Shown here piece by piece: positions 19,427 to 28,527 of a stretch of DNA of 64,000 nucleotides (the stretch's first letter is position 1; the number at the start of each line of letters is the position of its first letter). The DNA lies in the NCBI RefSeq assembly GCF_000332495.1, contig NZ_AOGW02000010.1, positions 310,001 to 374,000 of the forward strand, read 5' to 3'. Position numbers and translations under genes: made by a program. The notes under the pieces were generated by a model that did no database searches, was not told the DNA's origin, and saw nothing but the letters and a program-made list of their open reading frames with translations. This stretch comes from Leptospira terpstrae serovar Hualin str. LT 11-33 = ATCC 700639. Its GTDB lineage: Bacteria; Spirochaetota; Leptospiria; Leptospirales; Leptospiraceae.

Positions 19427-19825
19427 ATGAATACACTCACAAAAGAAAACAAAGAAGAAGTTTTAAAACAATCGGCGGAGAAAGACGTAAAAACACCTGC
19501 TCGGATTTATTCACCTAACGTAGATGTTTTTGAAACGGAAGCAGAACTTCTCTTCCGTGTGGAAATGCCAGGGGTTGACCAATCTTCCGTGGAAATTTCG
19601 ATAGAAAAAGACCAACTCATTTTAGAAGGTAAGTTTGTTCCACCTGCCGAGTCTCGCGGTCAAGTTCGTCTTGCTGAGTATAGAGAAGGAAATTACTTCC
19701 GTAAATTTACAATCGGAAAGGCAATTCATTCTGACAAAGCAACGGCGAAAATGAAGAATGGGATTTTGGAACTAACCATTCCTAAAATGGAACCGAAAAA
19801 AACAAAAATCGAAATTCAAAAATAG
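19427..19825 (+). CDS. Hsp20/alpha-crystallin small heat-shock protein 2
   Basis: Second small heat-shock protein, about 132 aa. The alpha-crystallin domain runs from about 25 to 130, with SPNVDVFETEAELLFRVEMP at its start, YFRKFTIGKAI in the middle and the G-x-L-x-L-x-I/P ending NGILELTIPKMEPKK. The start at 19427 has AAGGAGAG upstream; the 19406 alternative lies inside the first hsp20 gene. It is the second gene of a bicistronic unit under the tandem CIRCE operators. Paired, sequence-diverged Hsp20 genes often make subunits that co-assemble, but that is not shown here. Confidence 0.93.
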   Translation: MNTLTKENKEEVLKQSAEKDVKTPARIYSPNVDVFETEAELLFRVEMPGVDQSSVEISIEKDQLILEGKFVPPAESRGQVRLAEYREGNYFRKFTIGKAIHSDKATAKMKNGILELTIPKMEPKKTKIEIQK

Positions 19826-19872
19826 TAATCCCTCGTTAGGTGTTTGGTAATCCCTAATGGAATTTTTTTCAT

Positions 19873-19914
19873 AAACCCGATTTGCCCTTTGAGGTTTTTC
19901 GGGTTTTCTTTTTA
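19873..19914. terminator. Rho-independent terminator after hsp20 pair
   Basis: AAACCCGA (19873-19880) pairs with TCGGGTTT (19899-19906), followed by TCTTTTTAT. It is in the gap between the convergent hsp20 pair and hisC. The upstream A/T-rich run suggests it may also serve the minus-strand hisC transcript. Confidence 0.75.
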
Positions 19915-21006
19915 TAAAAGGGTTTGAATGGTTTCTAATAATTTTTGGTTTTCTTCCGGAGTTCCAATGGTGATTCGTATGAAATCTTTCGAAATTCCTG
20001 TAGAGAAATAACGAATGAGAATGTTTTTTTCTTTTAATTTAAGGTACAAACTTTCAGGAGAAATTCCTTGTTTTGGTTTACAAAATAAAAAATTAGTAGA
20101 GGAGTTAGGAATATAAAACCCCAGGGATTCCAATTCAATTTTCAATTTGTTCCTTTCCAAAATGACTAGAGAACGTTTTTCTAAAAAATACTCTTTGTCT
20201 GCATACGAAGCTTCCGCAACCACTTGTTCTAAAATTCCCACATTATAAGAATCTTTCAATTTACGAATCCAAGTGATTACTTCTAAAGAACCAACTAAGT
20301 AGCCAACCCGAAGACCTGCCAATGCATAGGATTTGGAAAAAGTTCTGGATACCACAAGATTAGGATAGTTTTTAATTTCGGAAAGTAAGCTTGTGTTAGG
20401 TTCTGTGAAATCAATGTAGGCTTCATCAGAAAGTACAAGACCGGGAAAATTTTTTACTAAGTTTAAAAGATCTTTTTTTTCTTCCTCAACTCCTGTTGGT
20501 GCATTGGGATGAGCAAAACAAAGTAATTTTCCTTTTTCCTTAAGTAAAGATTCAAAATCAAAATGTAAATTGGGAAGAACGGGAACCGCTTTGTATATGG
20601 CTCCTACCATCATTTGTTCTGTAAGCACAGGATAATAGGAATAAGTTGGATCTGGTGCGACCACCACGTCCCCAGGTCCCACAAGTGTATGGAATAACAT
20701 TCGTAAGGCTTCATCAGAACCATTGGTTACTAAAATTTGGTTGGGATCCAAATCATAATCCTTAGCGATTAATTCCTGCAATTTTCTTGCATGGTAGTTT
20801 GGATACTTTCGTAAAACACCTGTTTGTAAAACTTTTTCTACGGCTTCTTTGATTTTGGGAGAAGGTGGGTAGGGGTTTTCATTGGTATTGAGTTTGATAG
20901 TAGAGGTGGTAAGACCTGGTTGTTCGCCTGGTGTATAGGGCTTAAAAGCGAGCAATTCCTTTCTTACCAAAGATTCCATAGAAAATTTTGAAGTGGGACT
21001 GGTCAT
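19912..21006 (-). CDS. hisC: Histidinol-phosphate aminotransferase
   Basis: PLP-dependent class I/II aminotransferase of 364 aa for step seven of histidine synthesis. Seen: KLNTNENPYPPSPKIKEAV near 38-56, ILVTNGSDEALRMLFHTLVG near 95-114, the segment LVLSDEAYIDF and the PLP-lysine motif TFSKSYALAGLRVGYLVG. These fit HisC better than other aminotransferases of the class. It starts 3 bases after leuA, so the two are probably cotranscribed. hisD is elsewhere in the window (48285-49577), so the his genes are dispersed. Confidence 0.92.
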   Translation of the reverse strand: MTSPTSKFSMESLVRKELLAFKPYTPGEQPGLTTSTIKLNTNENPYPPSPKIKEAVEKVLQTGVLRKYPNYHARKLQELIAKDYDLDPNQILVTNGSDEALRMLFHTLVGPGDVVVAPDPTYSYYPVLTEQMMVGAIYKAVPVLPNLHFDFESLLKEKGKLLCFAHPNAPTGVEEEKKDLLNLVKNFPGLVLSDEAYIDFTEPNTSLLSEIKNYPNLVVSRTFSKSYALAGLRVGYLVGSLEVITWIRKLKDSYNVGILEQVVAEASYADKEYFLEKRSLVILERNKLKIELESLGFYIPNSSTNFLFCKPKQGISPESLYLKLKEKNILIRYFSTGISKDFIRITIGTPEENQKLLETIQTLL

Positions 21007-21009
21007 GGT

Positions 21010-22527
21010 TTATAACCGATTTAGGGCATTGATATAGGCTTTTGCACAGGCTTCAATGATATCTGTGGAATCCCCTTTGCCCACCACTCGGCGTTCCCCG
21101 TCTTCTAACGTAACTGAAGCTTCCGCCATAGCATCGGTTCCTTCTGTTACAGGAGAAATCACAAGTCGAGAAAGGAGGGGAGAAAGTCCCGTCACTTGGT
21201 TTATGGCTTTAAAGATACTATCAACCGGTCCATCTCCGTGGGCTTCTCCCAGTTTGGTTTCCCCTTTGATCGACAAAGAGATTTTTGAATCTGGAGTTTT
21301 ATTCGTTCCTGTATTTTGTTCAAAGGAAATGAGGCGGTAGGTTTCATCGACTTGGGCACGACTAATTTCCCCTTGGAAAAGAGCGGCAATGTCTTCATCA
21401 AAAACTTCCTTTTTTTTATCTGCAATTTCAAGGAATCGGTTATACGCATTGTCAATCTCTTCTGGTTTGGGATCAAAGCCCATACGGATGATTCGATCTT
21501 TGAATCCCGCTCTTCCGGAGTGGCGACCAAGAACCATACGATTGGATTTAAGACCCACAGATTCGGGAGTCATAATTTCATAGGTTTGTCTGTTTTTGAT
21601 CACACCGTCTTGGTGGATTCCTGATTCGTGAGCGAAGGCATTGGCTCCCACAATGGCTTTGTTAGGTTGGACCACCATACCCGTTGTGGTTTTTACCAAA
21701 TGAGAGCCGCGTGTGATGAGAGTGGAATCAATTTTTGTTTCCACACCAAAGGCATCTTTTCTTGTTTTTAAAGCCATCACCACTTCTTCCATAGCTGTGT
21801 TTCCAGCACGTTCTCCGATCCCGTTGATCGTACATTCAATTTGACGACCACCCGCAAGCACCGTTGCGAGAGAGTTTGCCACAGCAAGACCTAGATCATT
21901 ATGGCAGTGCGCTGAAAAAATTACTTTGTCAGCACCTTTCACTTCTTTTTTTAGGTAACGAAACAAATCCATATATTCTTGTGGAGTTGTATAACCAACA
22001 GTATCCGGAATGTTTATGGTGGTAGCCCCTTCTTCGATTACCGCTTCGACTAACTCGCGTAAGAAGTTCCATTCGGAACGAGTGGCATCTTCTGGTGAAA
22101 ATTCTACGTCGGTAACAAAGTCTCTTGCCATCTTTACAGCGGCCCTTGCCATTTCCAAAACTTCTGTTGGAGACTTACCCAATTTGTGTTTCATATGGAT
22201 GGGAGAGGAGGCAATGAAGGTATGAATTCGTTTGAGTTTAGCAGGTTTGAGTGCGTCGCGTGCTGCTTCTAAGTCGGGACGGAGTGCGCGAGAAAGTCCG
22301 CAGATGATGGGTCCTTCAATTTCACGAGCGATCCTTTCTACTGCTTTGAATTGTACGGGAGAAGAAACAGGGAATCCTGCTTCGATGATATCCACTTTCA
22401 TACGAGCGAGGTGTTGGGCAATTTCAACCTTTTCATCTTCGCTCATGGCAGCCCCAGGGCACTGCTCCCCGTCTCTTAAAGTAGTATCAAATATGCGTAC
22501 GTAATCTTCCATCTCCTTCCAGATCAT
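21010..22527 (-). CDS. leuA: 2-isopropylmalate synthase
   Basis: DRE-TIM metallolyase of about 505 aa, first committed enzyme of leucine synthesis (acetyl-CoA plus 2-oxoisovalerate). The catalytic start FDTTLRDGEQCPGAAMS is near residues 14-30. HCHNDLGLAVANSLATVLAG, INGIGERAGNTAMEEVVMAL and NAFAHESGIHQDGV are family signatures. The last 110 or so residues form the LeuA regulatory domain that binds leucine. I place the start at ATG 22527 with AGGGGA upstream; the open frame extends to 22632 but overlaps the upstream gene's coding end at 22545. Related citramalate and homocitrate synthases differ in the substrate segment, so LeuA is the best call. Confidence 0.9.
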   Translation of the reverse strand: MIWKEMEDYVRIFDTTLRDGEQCPGAAMSEDEKVEIAQHLARMKVDIIEAGFPVSSPVQFKAVERIAREIEGPIICGLSRALRPDLEAARDALKPAKLKRIHTFIASSPIHMKHKLGKSPTEVLEMARAAVKMARDFVTDVEFSPEDATRSEWNFLRELVEAVIEEGATTINIPDTVGYTTPQEYMDLFRYLKKEVKGADKVIFSAHCHNDLGLAVANSLATVLAGGRQIECTINGIGERAGNTAMEEVVMALKTRKDAFGVETKIDSTLITRGSHLVKTTTGMVVQPNKAIVGANAFAHESGIHQDGVIKNRQTYEIMTPESVGLKSNRMVLGRHSGRAGFKDRIIRMGFDPKPEEIDNAYNRFLEIADKKKEVFDEDIAALFQGEISRAQVDETYRLISFEQNTGTNKTPDSKISLSIKGETKLGEAHGDGPVDSIFKAINQVTGLSPLLSRLVISPVTEGTDAMAEASVTLEDGERRVVGKGDSTDIIEACAKAYINALNRL

Positions 22528-22544
22528 AGGTTCCCCTGACTCTG

Positions 22545-23903
22545 TCAAGGAGTATGGAATGCACCTGTGATCCAATGGTAGGGTTTCCCGTCTTTGCGAA
22601 TGGGGATGGGGGTTTGTTTGCCTTGGCTCCAAAATCGGATAGGTTTTTCCAAATCATAGGAAACTCGCTTTTCTGTTACAGACGATAACCGGGAATGAAC
22701 CTCCGATCTGGAAAAAGGAAAGGAAAAAATTAGGAAGAGGATTGTAAGTAAGGATCCGATTAAAAACCAGGGAGGAGTCCTTTGGCCTAAGGAAGAGATT
22801 ACCCAAGTGATTCCAAACAAACAAAAGAACCAGAGGGGAAATAAATACCGAATGGGATAAGGATGGAGGTAGGTGAACCTCCCGACAATGAGAAGGAGCC
22901 CCAGAAGGACAGGAAAAAACACTAGAATCAAATGGCGGATTAGATTGGGGAACCGGTGGAAACAAAAACCAAGACAAACGAATAAGAAGAGAATTGATTT
23001 TCCTTGGTAGTAGATATGTTTTCCAAAGTCCCAGAAATAGGAAAGAGAAAGGGGAATCAAACTTTCTAATGTTTGGTTTGACAAGTAATTCCCAAAAATT
23101 TGGAAACTTCCTGGAATTTGAAAGATCTGTTTCAAATAGAAAAATACGAGTTCGTTTATGAAAAGGAAAAGCAGAGTCAAAATCCAAAATCGTTTCGTTT
23201 GAAAGTAAGAGATTCGCATCGAAAATGGTAGCCGCGAGTCCCAAATTCGAACTACAAAAAACGAGAGAGCCCCCACGGAAAAGGAAAATCGATCTGAAAG
23301 ATACAGAAGGGAAAAACTAAAGAAAAACAATAAAGTATAGGGGAGCGGGAGGAATTGGAATGAATTGATTTTGTTCTGCTCCTTCTCACGTTCGTTTAAC
23401 AAAGAATATAGGTATAGAGCAAGTAGGAGTGAGAAAAAAAATCCTGTGCTATGGTGTGCTTGAGAAAGAAAATAAACGAAAGGAAGAGGATCATCCCCTA
23501 ACCAATGTCCACATAGAGATAATAAGATAAATAGAAGTTCAAAACAGTAGAGAAATGGAAGTGCCGCTTTTTTGGAAACATACTTAGTAATCAAAACACC
23601 TATTCCCAAAAGCACCAAAAACATTTGTAAGGTTCCATAGAGGGAAGGAAGGTATAAAAAAGGAACAAAAGGATAGAGGATCAAATTTAAAAATAGGTCT
23701 GGAAAAAAATAGGGAGAGGGAGGTAAATACCAGTGAAAGATCCCCTGTTTCGAAACTAAATCCTTTATTAGTAAAGGAAGGTAGAGGTTGTCTGCCGCAT
23801 AAATGGGTTCAAAATAGATCGTTTCGCATAACAGGAAGTTAATGAATCCTGAGAGCAAAAAAAATAGAAAAAAAGAAAATCTCGTTGGGGATTGGATCGA
23901 CAT
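22545..23903 (-). CDS. Polytopic membrane protein of unknown function
   Basis: Protein of 452 aa with about ten hydrophobic helices and short loops. Helix examples are FSFFLFFLLSGFINFLLCET (about 9-28) and WILTLLFLFINELVFFYL. The topology and the loop after helix 1 recall GT-C-type glycosyltransferases such as the PMT/ArnT group. No catalytic motif confirms that, so I leave it unnamed. The C-terminal soluble tail is short. It is 17 bases upstream of leuA on the same strand and may share a transcript. It is divergent from the 122-aa gene with 46 bases between. Confidence 0.7.
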   Translation of the reverse strand: MSIQSPTRFSFFLFFLLSGFINFLLCETIYFEPIYAADNLYLPLLIKDLVSKQGIFHWYLPPSPYFFPDLFLNLILYPFVPFLYLPSLYGTLQMFLVLLGIGVLITKYVSKKAALPFLYCFELLFILLSLCGHWLGDDPLPFVYFLSQAHHSTGFFFSLLLALYLYSLLNEREKEQNKINSFQFLPLPYTLLFFFSFSLLYLSDRFSFSVGALSFFVVRIWDSRLPFSMRISYFQTKRFWILTLLFLFINELVFFYLKQIFQIPGSFQIFGNYLSNQTLESLIPLSLSYFWDFGKHIYYQGKSILFLFVCLGFCFHRFPNLIRHLILVFFPVLLGLLLIVGRFTYLHPYPIRYLFPLWFFCLFGITWVISSLGQRTPPWFLIGSLLTILFLIFSFPFSRSEVHSRLSSVTEKRVSYDLEKPIRFWSQGKQTPIPIRKDGKPYHWITGAFHTP

Positions 23904-23949
23904 ATGATTCTAAAGAAGGAACCTAAACATTACGAAGTAAGATTTTTGT

Positions 23950-24318
23950 ATGAGAAACGAAAACAAAAACATGGATTCAACCTTTCTTCAGTTTTTCTCT
24001 GTCAATTTAGACGGTGGAGAGAATACTACGATCCCTCTACGATTTTACCTATCGTTTTTAGGGGGGACTGTCCTAAAAGAAAGTTTTGGTCATTCTGAAT
24101 TGAAATTGGAATCCGGGGAATGTTTGGTTTTTTCGAAAGCTACGGAACATTGTCCGGTGCGTCCAGGAACTATAACCTTACTATGTGACCCTTCTATCAA
24201 AAATCACCCCCTATTTTCTTCTCTAAGGGTTAACCAGTCTCATCCAGAAAAACCTTATTCTCTCTATGAAGATCTTTGGGGAAATTGGATCTGGATTTAT
24301 TTTCGTGATTCTAAATAA
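23950..24318 (+). CDS. Small protein of unknown function
   Basis: Predicted protein of 122 aa (or 115 from ATG 23971), not recognised. It is soluble, with mixed beta-type hydrophobic patches, for example PLRFYLSFLGGTVLKESFGH and ESGECLVFSKATEHCPV. Three Cys are present, but no metal-ligand pattern stands out. The 3' end overlaps the convergent phosphodiesterase gene by 22 bases. A conserved but uncharacterised gene is plausible. Its main support is length and the absence of any better-coding opposite frame here. Confidence 0.6.
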   Translation: MRNENKNMDSTFLQFFSVNLDGGENTTIPLRFYLSFLGGTVLKESFGHSELKLESGECLVFSKATEHCPVRPGTITLLCDPSIKNHPLFSSLRVNQSHPEKPYSLYEDLWGNWIWIYFRDSK

Positions 24319-25067
24319 GAAGCCAAACGGTCGGGGTAGTCTGTGATCAGACCTGCCACTCCCACCTCGAGTAAAGAGTTCCATTCTTCTTCTGTATTGG
24401 TAGTATAGGGAATGACAAGTAAGGACTTTTCCTTAAGTCCTTGGACAAATTCCTTTGTACAAGCAGATAAGTGAGGAAGGATTAAATCTGGTTCAAAATC
24501 TGTATAACTTTTGTTTAGCGAATCTCCTTTTTCAATCAAGAGACCACGTAACACTTCGGGTTCTTCTTTTCGGATGAGATCCACAAGATCCCAATCAAAA
24601 CTACTCACCCAAATCCGATTGGTAAGTTTGTATTTTCGAATCAGTTTGACAAGGGCCGAGGCAAGTGCTTGCCTCTCTTCTTTTTTGCCCTCACTTTTCA
24701 TTTCGATATCAAAAACAGTATTCTCGGGAAGGGTTTGGATGACTTGAGCAAGTGTGGGAATTTGTTCTCCTTCAAAAGCTTCTTCAAAAAAACTTCCTGC
24801 ATCTAATTCGGCAAGAGCACGGTATTTGTAATCTGCCACTTTTCCTTTTCCGTCTGTAGTGCGGTCCACAGTGAAATCATGGATGACCACAAGTTCCCCT
24901 GAGCCGCAAAGCATGGTGTCCAATTCAAAATAGTTTGTGGATTCAGAACCGACAAGAAAGGAGACAAGTGTGTTTTCAGGAGCGAGTCCTCTCGCGCCCC
25001 TATGTCCAATATTGGCAGGAGATTTTCCTAAAATGGATTTTAGTCTTTCGATTCTTGGCTGGTTCAT
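24297..25067 (-). CDS. Glycerophosphodiester phosphodiesterase family protein
   Basis: TIM-barrel GDPD enzyme of 256 aa, no signal peptide. The N-terminal catalytic motif IGHRGARGLAPENT is at about 20-33, followed by FELDTM (the Glu/Asp metal pair) and LVVIHDFTVDRTTDGKGK, where the second catalytic His lies. It hydrolyses glycerophosphodiesters to glycerol-3-phosphate and an alcohol, recycling phospholipid headgroup products. It begins 7 bases after the queuosine-precursor transporter gene, so cotranscription is likely without a clear functional link. Confidence 0.92.
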   Translation of the reverse strand: MNQPRIERLKSILGKSPANIGHRGARGLAPENTLVSFLVGSESTNYFELDTMLCGSGELVVIHDFTVDRTTDGKGKVADYKYRALAELDAGSFFEEAFEGEQIPTLAQVIQTLPENTVFDIEMKSEGKKEERQALASALVKLIRKYKLTNRIWVSSFDWDLVDLIRKEEPEVLRGLLIEKGDSLNKSYTDFEPDLILPHLSACTKEFVQGLKEKSLLVIPYTTNTEEEWNSLLEVGVAGLITDYPDRLASYLESRK

Positions 25068-25074
25068 CTCAATT

Positions 25075-25785
25075 TTACCCTGGTTGGATTGTTGATTCCA
25101 AACCTTCTTCTTCCATTGCCGAACGGAACATCTGTTGTTTTAAATTTTCTCCCAAATAACGATCTATGTAGATATGGATGGCATAGAGAAGTGGAGTGAT
25201 GAGAATGGCCACTCCCATTTTATAAAGAAAGTTAGTGTTGGCAATGGCAATGAGTTTTGATACGGGATGGTATTTTCCGAGGGCAATGAAGATTACCACA
25301 TACGAATCAATGAGTTGGGAGATGATGGTGGAACCTGTGGCCCGAAGCCAAATGTGTTTTCCCGCTGTTTTTTTCCTTAGGAAATGGAAGGTATGAAGGT
25401 CAATCATCTGGCCAATCATGTAGGCGATGATGGAACCTAATATCACAAGCCCCGAGTTGGCAAACACTCGTTCAAAGGAGACATCATCAATCGGAGATTC
25501 GGGACTTGCTGGAATTTGAATGTCGACTACTATGAGTAAATAGGCAAACCCTATCATGATCATACCGAGAAAGGTTGTGGCTCTGACAACTTTTCTTCCA
25601 TAGTATTCGTTTAGTAGGTCTGTGATGATAAAAGTCACAGGAAATGGGATCACCCCCATGGTCATCGTAAATCCGAAGGCAAAAAATAATTTACTACCAG
25701 TCAGTTCCGCAAGCAAAAGAAAGGTGAGAAAAAAACTGAGAAGAACCGTATACAGAATGACCGGTTTTTGTTTGAGAACATGCAT
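25075..25785 (-). CDS. Queuosine precursor transporter (YhhQ/VUT family)
   Basis: Inner-membrane protein of 236 aa with about six helices, matching the Vut_1/YhhQ family (PF02592). The diagnostic region is FPVTFIITDLLNEYYGRKVV (about 47-66), followed by MIGQMIDLHTFHFLRKKTAGKHIWLRATGST-like and SQLIDSYVVIFIALG segments. YhhQ imports preQ0/preQ1-type queuosine precursors, and salvage is the expected role here. It lies upstream of the GDPD gene. The 145-base gap to the divergent GH18 gene should hold both promoters. I saw no preQ1 riboswitch there. Confidence 0.88.
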   Translation of the reverse strand: MHVLKQKPVILYTVLLSFFLTFLLLAELTGSKLFFAFGFTMTMGVIPFPVTFIITDLLNEYYGRKVVRATTFLGMIMIGFAYLLIVVDIQIPASPESPIDDVSFERVFANSGLVILGSIIAYMIGQMIDLHTFHFLRKKTAGKHIWLRATGSTIISQLIDSYVVIFIALGKYHPVSKLIAIANTNFLYKMGVAILITPLLYAIHIYIDRYLGENLKQQMFRSAMEEEGLESTIQPG

Positions 25786-25930
25786 AGATTTCTTTTTCCT
25801 TTCCTTTTAATTTAGACTAGGAGAGAATCCCTCCTAAAAAATCATGGGATGAGAAATAGGTTCTTGCGTGGTTTTATTATTCTCTACTCTTTTTTACTTC
25901 CGCGTTCGATAATCATACTAGAAGAAATAT

Positions 25931-27502
25931 ATGTCCGAATCCCAAATCCCTTCCTCTCCGAAACATCCGCTGTCTAATGCAGCTAAATATTCCTTATTAT
26001 TTGCCTCTTGGGTCTTTTTATCCGCCATCTCCTTTTATTTAGGAATGAATTTAATTCAAACAAGTGGCACTGCCCTTGTTTTGAAAGACAGTCCCAAAAC
26101 AGGAAATGCCAACCCGAGTGTGGTGGAAGCTTCCACTCCCTCTCTTGGCACTCCATCTGAAATGGAAACAAAAGAAAACACCGAGTCCCAAACGACTCAA
26201 ACTGTGGAAGAATCGGCAGAATTACCAAACTTTGTTCCTGATGAAAACGTTACCTTCCGTTCTTCTGCTTGGTCTACTGATTGGACTGCGATGAAAAAAA
26301 CAGTCCATCTCTACAATGAAATCCATCCCTTCATTTATACAATGAAAGGGGGGCTTTCTAATAATGGAGAATTGATTTCTAGTTGGTCTAGCACTTCTAA
26401 GAAAGAACGAGTCCAAGAACTCCGTGCCTTAAACCCAAAAGTAAAAATCATTCCTACCATCTTTCGTTGGGAAAATCCAAAAGAAAAAATCCAAGAAAAT
26501 ATTGGGATGGGTGGCAGAAACGACATTCGTGACCACCATATCCAAGTCATCGTCAATGAAATTATGACTTATGGTTACGATGGAATTGATATTGATTATG
26601 AAGGAATGTCCTGCGACAAAAAAGAAAAGTTCGAAGAGTTTTTTGCACTTCTTGCTCGGGAAGTTCATAAAAAAGGAAAACTCATTTCTGTTGCGGTTCA
26701 TCCAAAAACTCCTGCTGAAAAAAGTAAAAAGAAAGAACTCAATTGTCGTGGTCTATCCAAACCCATTGTCCTCGATTTTCGTGAAAACTGGAGAGGTCCG
26801 ACTACACATGATTATGCTTTCCTTGCAAAACATGCAGACCGTGTGAAAATTATGGCTTATGAACTCCACCCGCGGAAGTACCATAACCCAGGCCCTGGTC
26901 CCCAAGCTCCCAATGTTTGGTTAAAAGAAATCATTACCTATGCCAAAAAAAGAGTGCCTACACAGAAACTCTATATGGCCATTCCTACTTATGGATACGA
27001 CTGGGCACTCAATTGTAAGTCTTCTGCAAAAGCAATTTATCATTCTGATGCGCAAAGGATCAAAGCAGGCGCTCATAAAAATCGCCAGCCTACAGACATC
27101 AATCGTATCTTAAATGAAGAAAACAAAGTGGCTAGTTGGAGAAACTTATCTAAGTTTTCTGACATCCATAAAAATCGTGCTTATGAAGATCCTTCTCTTT
27201 GGTATACCAGTGGGGGTTGTGACCGAGTGGCTTTTTATATGAACCGGAAAGCCTTTGAAGAAAAAATGACCTTACTTCGTAAATATGATTTGGGTGGATT
27301 TTCTTTTTGGCAACTGGTCACAGACAATGATCCAGAAATTAACGTTTACTTAAGTAAACTTGTACAAGGCCAACTTCCTGCAGTGGAAAAAGCAAAAGAG
27401 GAAGAAGAACCTAAAGAAGAAACGACTCTACCTTTGAGTGATTCGAAAGAATCTTTGAAAGTATCAGATTCAAAATCCAAAATCAAAACAAAAAAGTTTT
27501 AA
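25931..27502 (+). CDS. Membrane-anchored glycoside hydrolase family 18 protein
   Basis: Protein of 523 aa with an N-terminal signal anchor (about 20-42), a Ser/Thr/Glu-rich linker (about 50-110) and a GH18 TIM barrel (about 110-480). The catalytic motif D-G-x-D-x-D-x-E is DGIDIDYE at 217-224, with Glu224 as acid/base. Downstream conserved segments are IMAYELHPRKY and LYMAIPTYGYDW, and the end GGFSFWQLVTDNDPE. It resembles the spore-cortex/YaaH type of GH18 that acts on peptidoglycan-like glycans more than true chitinases, but the substrate is inferred. The tail (about 490-523) is Lys/Glu-rich. It precedes tsaC by a single base. Confidence 0.9.
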   Translation: MSESQIPSSPKHPLSNAAKYSLLFASWVFLSAISFYLGMNLIQTSGTALVLKDSPKTGNANPSVVEASTPSLGTPSEMETKENTESQTTQTVEESAELPNFVPDENVTFRSSAWSTDWTAMKKTVHLYNEIHPFIYTMKGGLSNNGELISSWSSTSKKERVQELRALNPKVKIIPTIFRWENPKEKIQENIGMGGRNDIRDHHIQVIVNEIMTYGYDGIDIDYEGMSCDKKEKFEEFFALLAREVHKKGKLISVAVHPKTPAEKSKKKELNCRGLSKPIVLDFRENWRGPTTHDYAFLAKHADRVKIMAYELHPRKYHNPGPGPQAPNVWLKEIITYAKKRVPTQKLYMAIPTYGYDWALNCKSSAKAIYHSDAQRIKAGAHKNRQPTDINRILNEENKVASWRNLSKFSDIHKNRAYEDPSLWYTSGGCDRVAFYMNRKAFEEKMTLLRKYDLGGFSFWQLVTDNDPEINVYLSKLVQGQLPAVEKAKEEEEPKEETTLPLSDSKESLKVSDSKSKIKTKKF

Positions 27503-27503
27503 A

Positions 27504-28511
27504 ATGGAAACCTTAATCTCTTCGGATGTACGTTTGCTTGCGAACCTCATCCAAGAGGGAAAGGTCGTTATTTTTCCCACAGAAACGGTGTATGGAATTG
27601 GTGCCTCCACCAAGTCAGAAAAAGCCTGCCTTAGGGTTTATGAAATCAAAGGCCGACCGAAAGACAATCCTCTCATCGCACATTTTGATTCCATTGATTC
27701 CATTGCCGCCGTTTGTGAGTTAGGGGATATGGGTAGGGTGTTATTGGAAAGGTTTTCGCCGGGACCCCTCACTTTGATCCTTCCTAAAAAAGACAAATCG
27801 CTCTTTCCAAAAGAACTAGATACTCTTGCCGTCAGAATCCCCAAAAGTCCCGTGGTTCGGGAATGGATCAAACTTTCAGGGGGCCCTATTTCTGCCCCTT
27901 CGGCAAATCTATCGGGAAGACCTTCTTTAACCAAACTAACGGATGTGAAGCGTTATTTTGAAGGCGTTGTGGATGGTATCCTTCTGGCGGAAGAGCCAAG
28001 TTTTGGAATTGAATCCACGGTAGTCTCCCTTGTTTCCAAAACTCCAGTCCTCCTTAGGCCCGGATCCATTGAGTCAAAGGAACTTCTCACCATTCTCCCT
28101 GACCTAGTAGTTCCCGATCCTTATACAAGAAATGAATTGTTATCCGTTCCATTAAGCCCCGGAACCAAATACAAACACTATGCACCGACTGCCCGTGTGA
28201 TTTTAGCTTCTACGGATGAGTTTATTTTTAGTTTAAATACTATGAGTGAATCCAAAACCACCGCTTGGATTGGATTCTCTTTTGACGGGAAGGAAGGTGA
28301 AAAAAAGAAACAAAAGATCGGAAAACAACCATTAAGCGAATTTGATCATTTCTGCAAAGTTACCTCTAACGAGGAGTATGCGTCTAAGCTCTATGCGTTT
28401 TTTGAATCTTGTGATTTATCCGGCATCCAAACCATCTTTTGCGAACTTCCCAAAGAAGGAATAGGTTCTGAAGGACTTCGCAACCGACTGGAAAAGGCAT
28501 CCAGCGTTTAA
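27504..28511 (+). CDS. L-threonylcarbamoyladenylate synthase (Sua5 type)
   Basis: Enzyme of 335 aa that makes threonylcarbamoyl-AMP for the t6A37 modification of ANN-decoding tRNAs. The YrdC core has VVIFPTETVYGIGASTKSEK (about 21-40), YEIKGRPKDNPLIAHF and PISAPSANLSGRPS, with the conserved nucleotide-site residues. ESTVVSL follows. The C-terminal extension, with the linker SPGTKYKHYAPTA, identifies the long Sua5 form rather than the short TsaC form. Start at 27504 is one base after the GH18 stop. It converges with sppA, 16 bases away. Confidence 0.92.
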   Translation: METLISSDVRLLANLIQEGKVVIFPTETVYGIGASTKSEKACLRVYEIKGRPKDNPLIAHFDSIDSIAAVCELGDMGRVLLERFSPGPLTLILPKKDKSLFPKELDTLAVRIPKSPVVREWIKLSGGPISAPSANLSGRPSLTKLTDVKRYFEGVVDGILLAEEPSFGIESTVVSLVSKTPVLLRPGSIESKELLTILPDLVVPDPYTRNELLSVPLSPGTKYKHYAPTARVILASTDEFIFSLNTMSESKTTAWIGFSFDGKEGEKKKQKIGKQPLSEFDHFCKVTSNEEYASKLYAFFESCDLSGIQTIFCELPKEGIGSEGLRNRLEKASSV

Positions 28512-28527
28512 AGATTGGAATTTAAAT

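Noticed and set aside
22528..22632. Upstream extension of leuA to 22632
   Set aside because: It overlaps the end of the upstream membrane-protein gene, and its translation has no LeuA similarity; ATG 22527 has a good ribosome-binding site.
25786..25930. preQ1 riboswitch before the queuosine-precursor transporter
   Set aside because: Only a short TAGGAG/CTCCTA hairpin (25818-25836) is present; the preQ1 aptamer pattern of a C-rich loop with an A-rich tail pairing to it was not seen.
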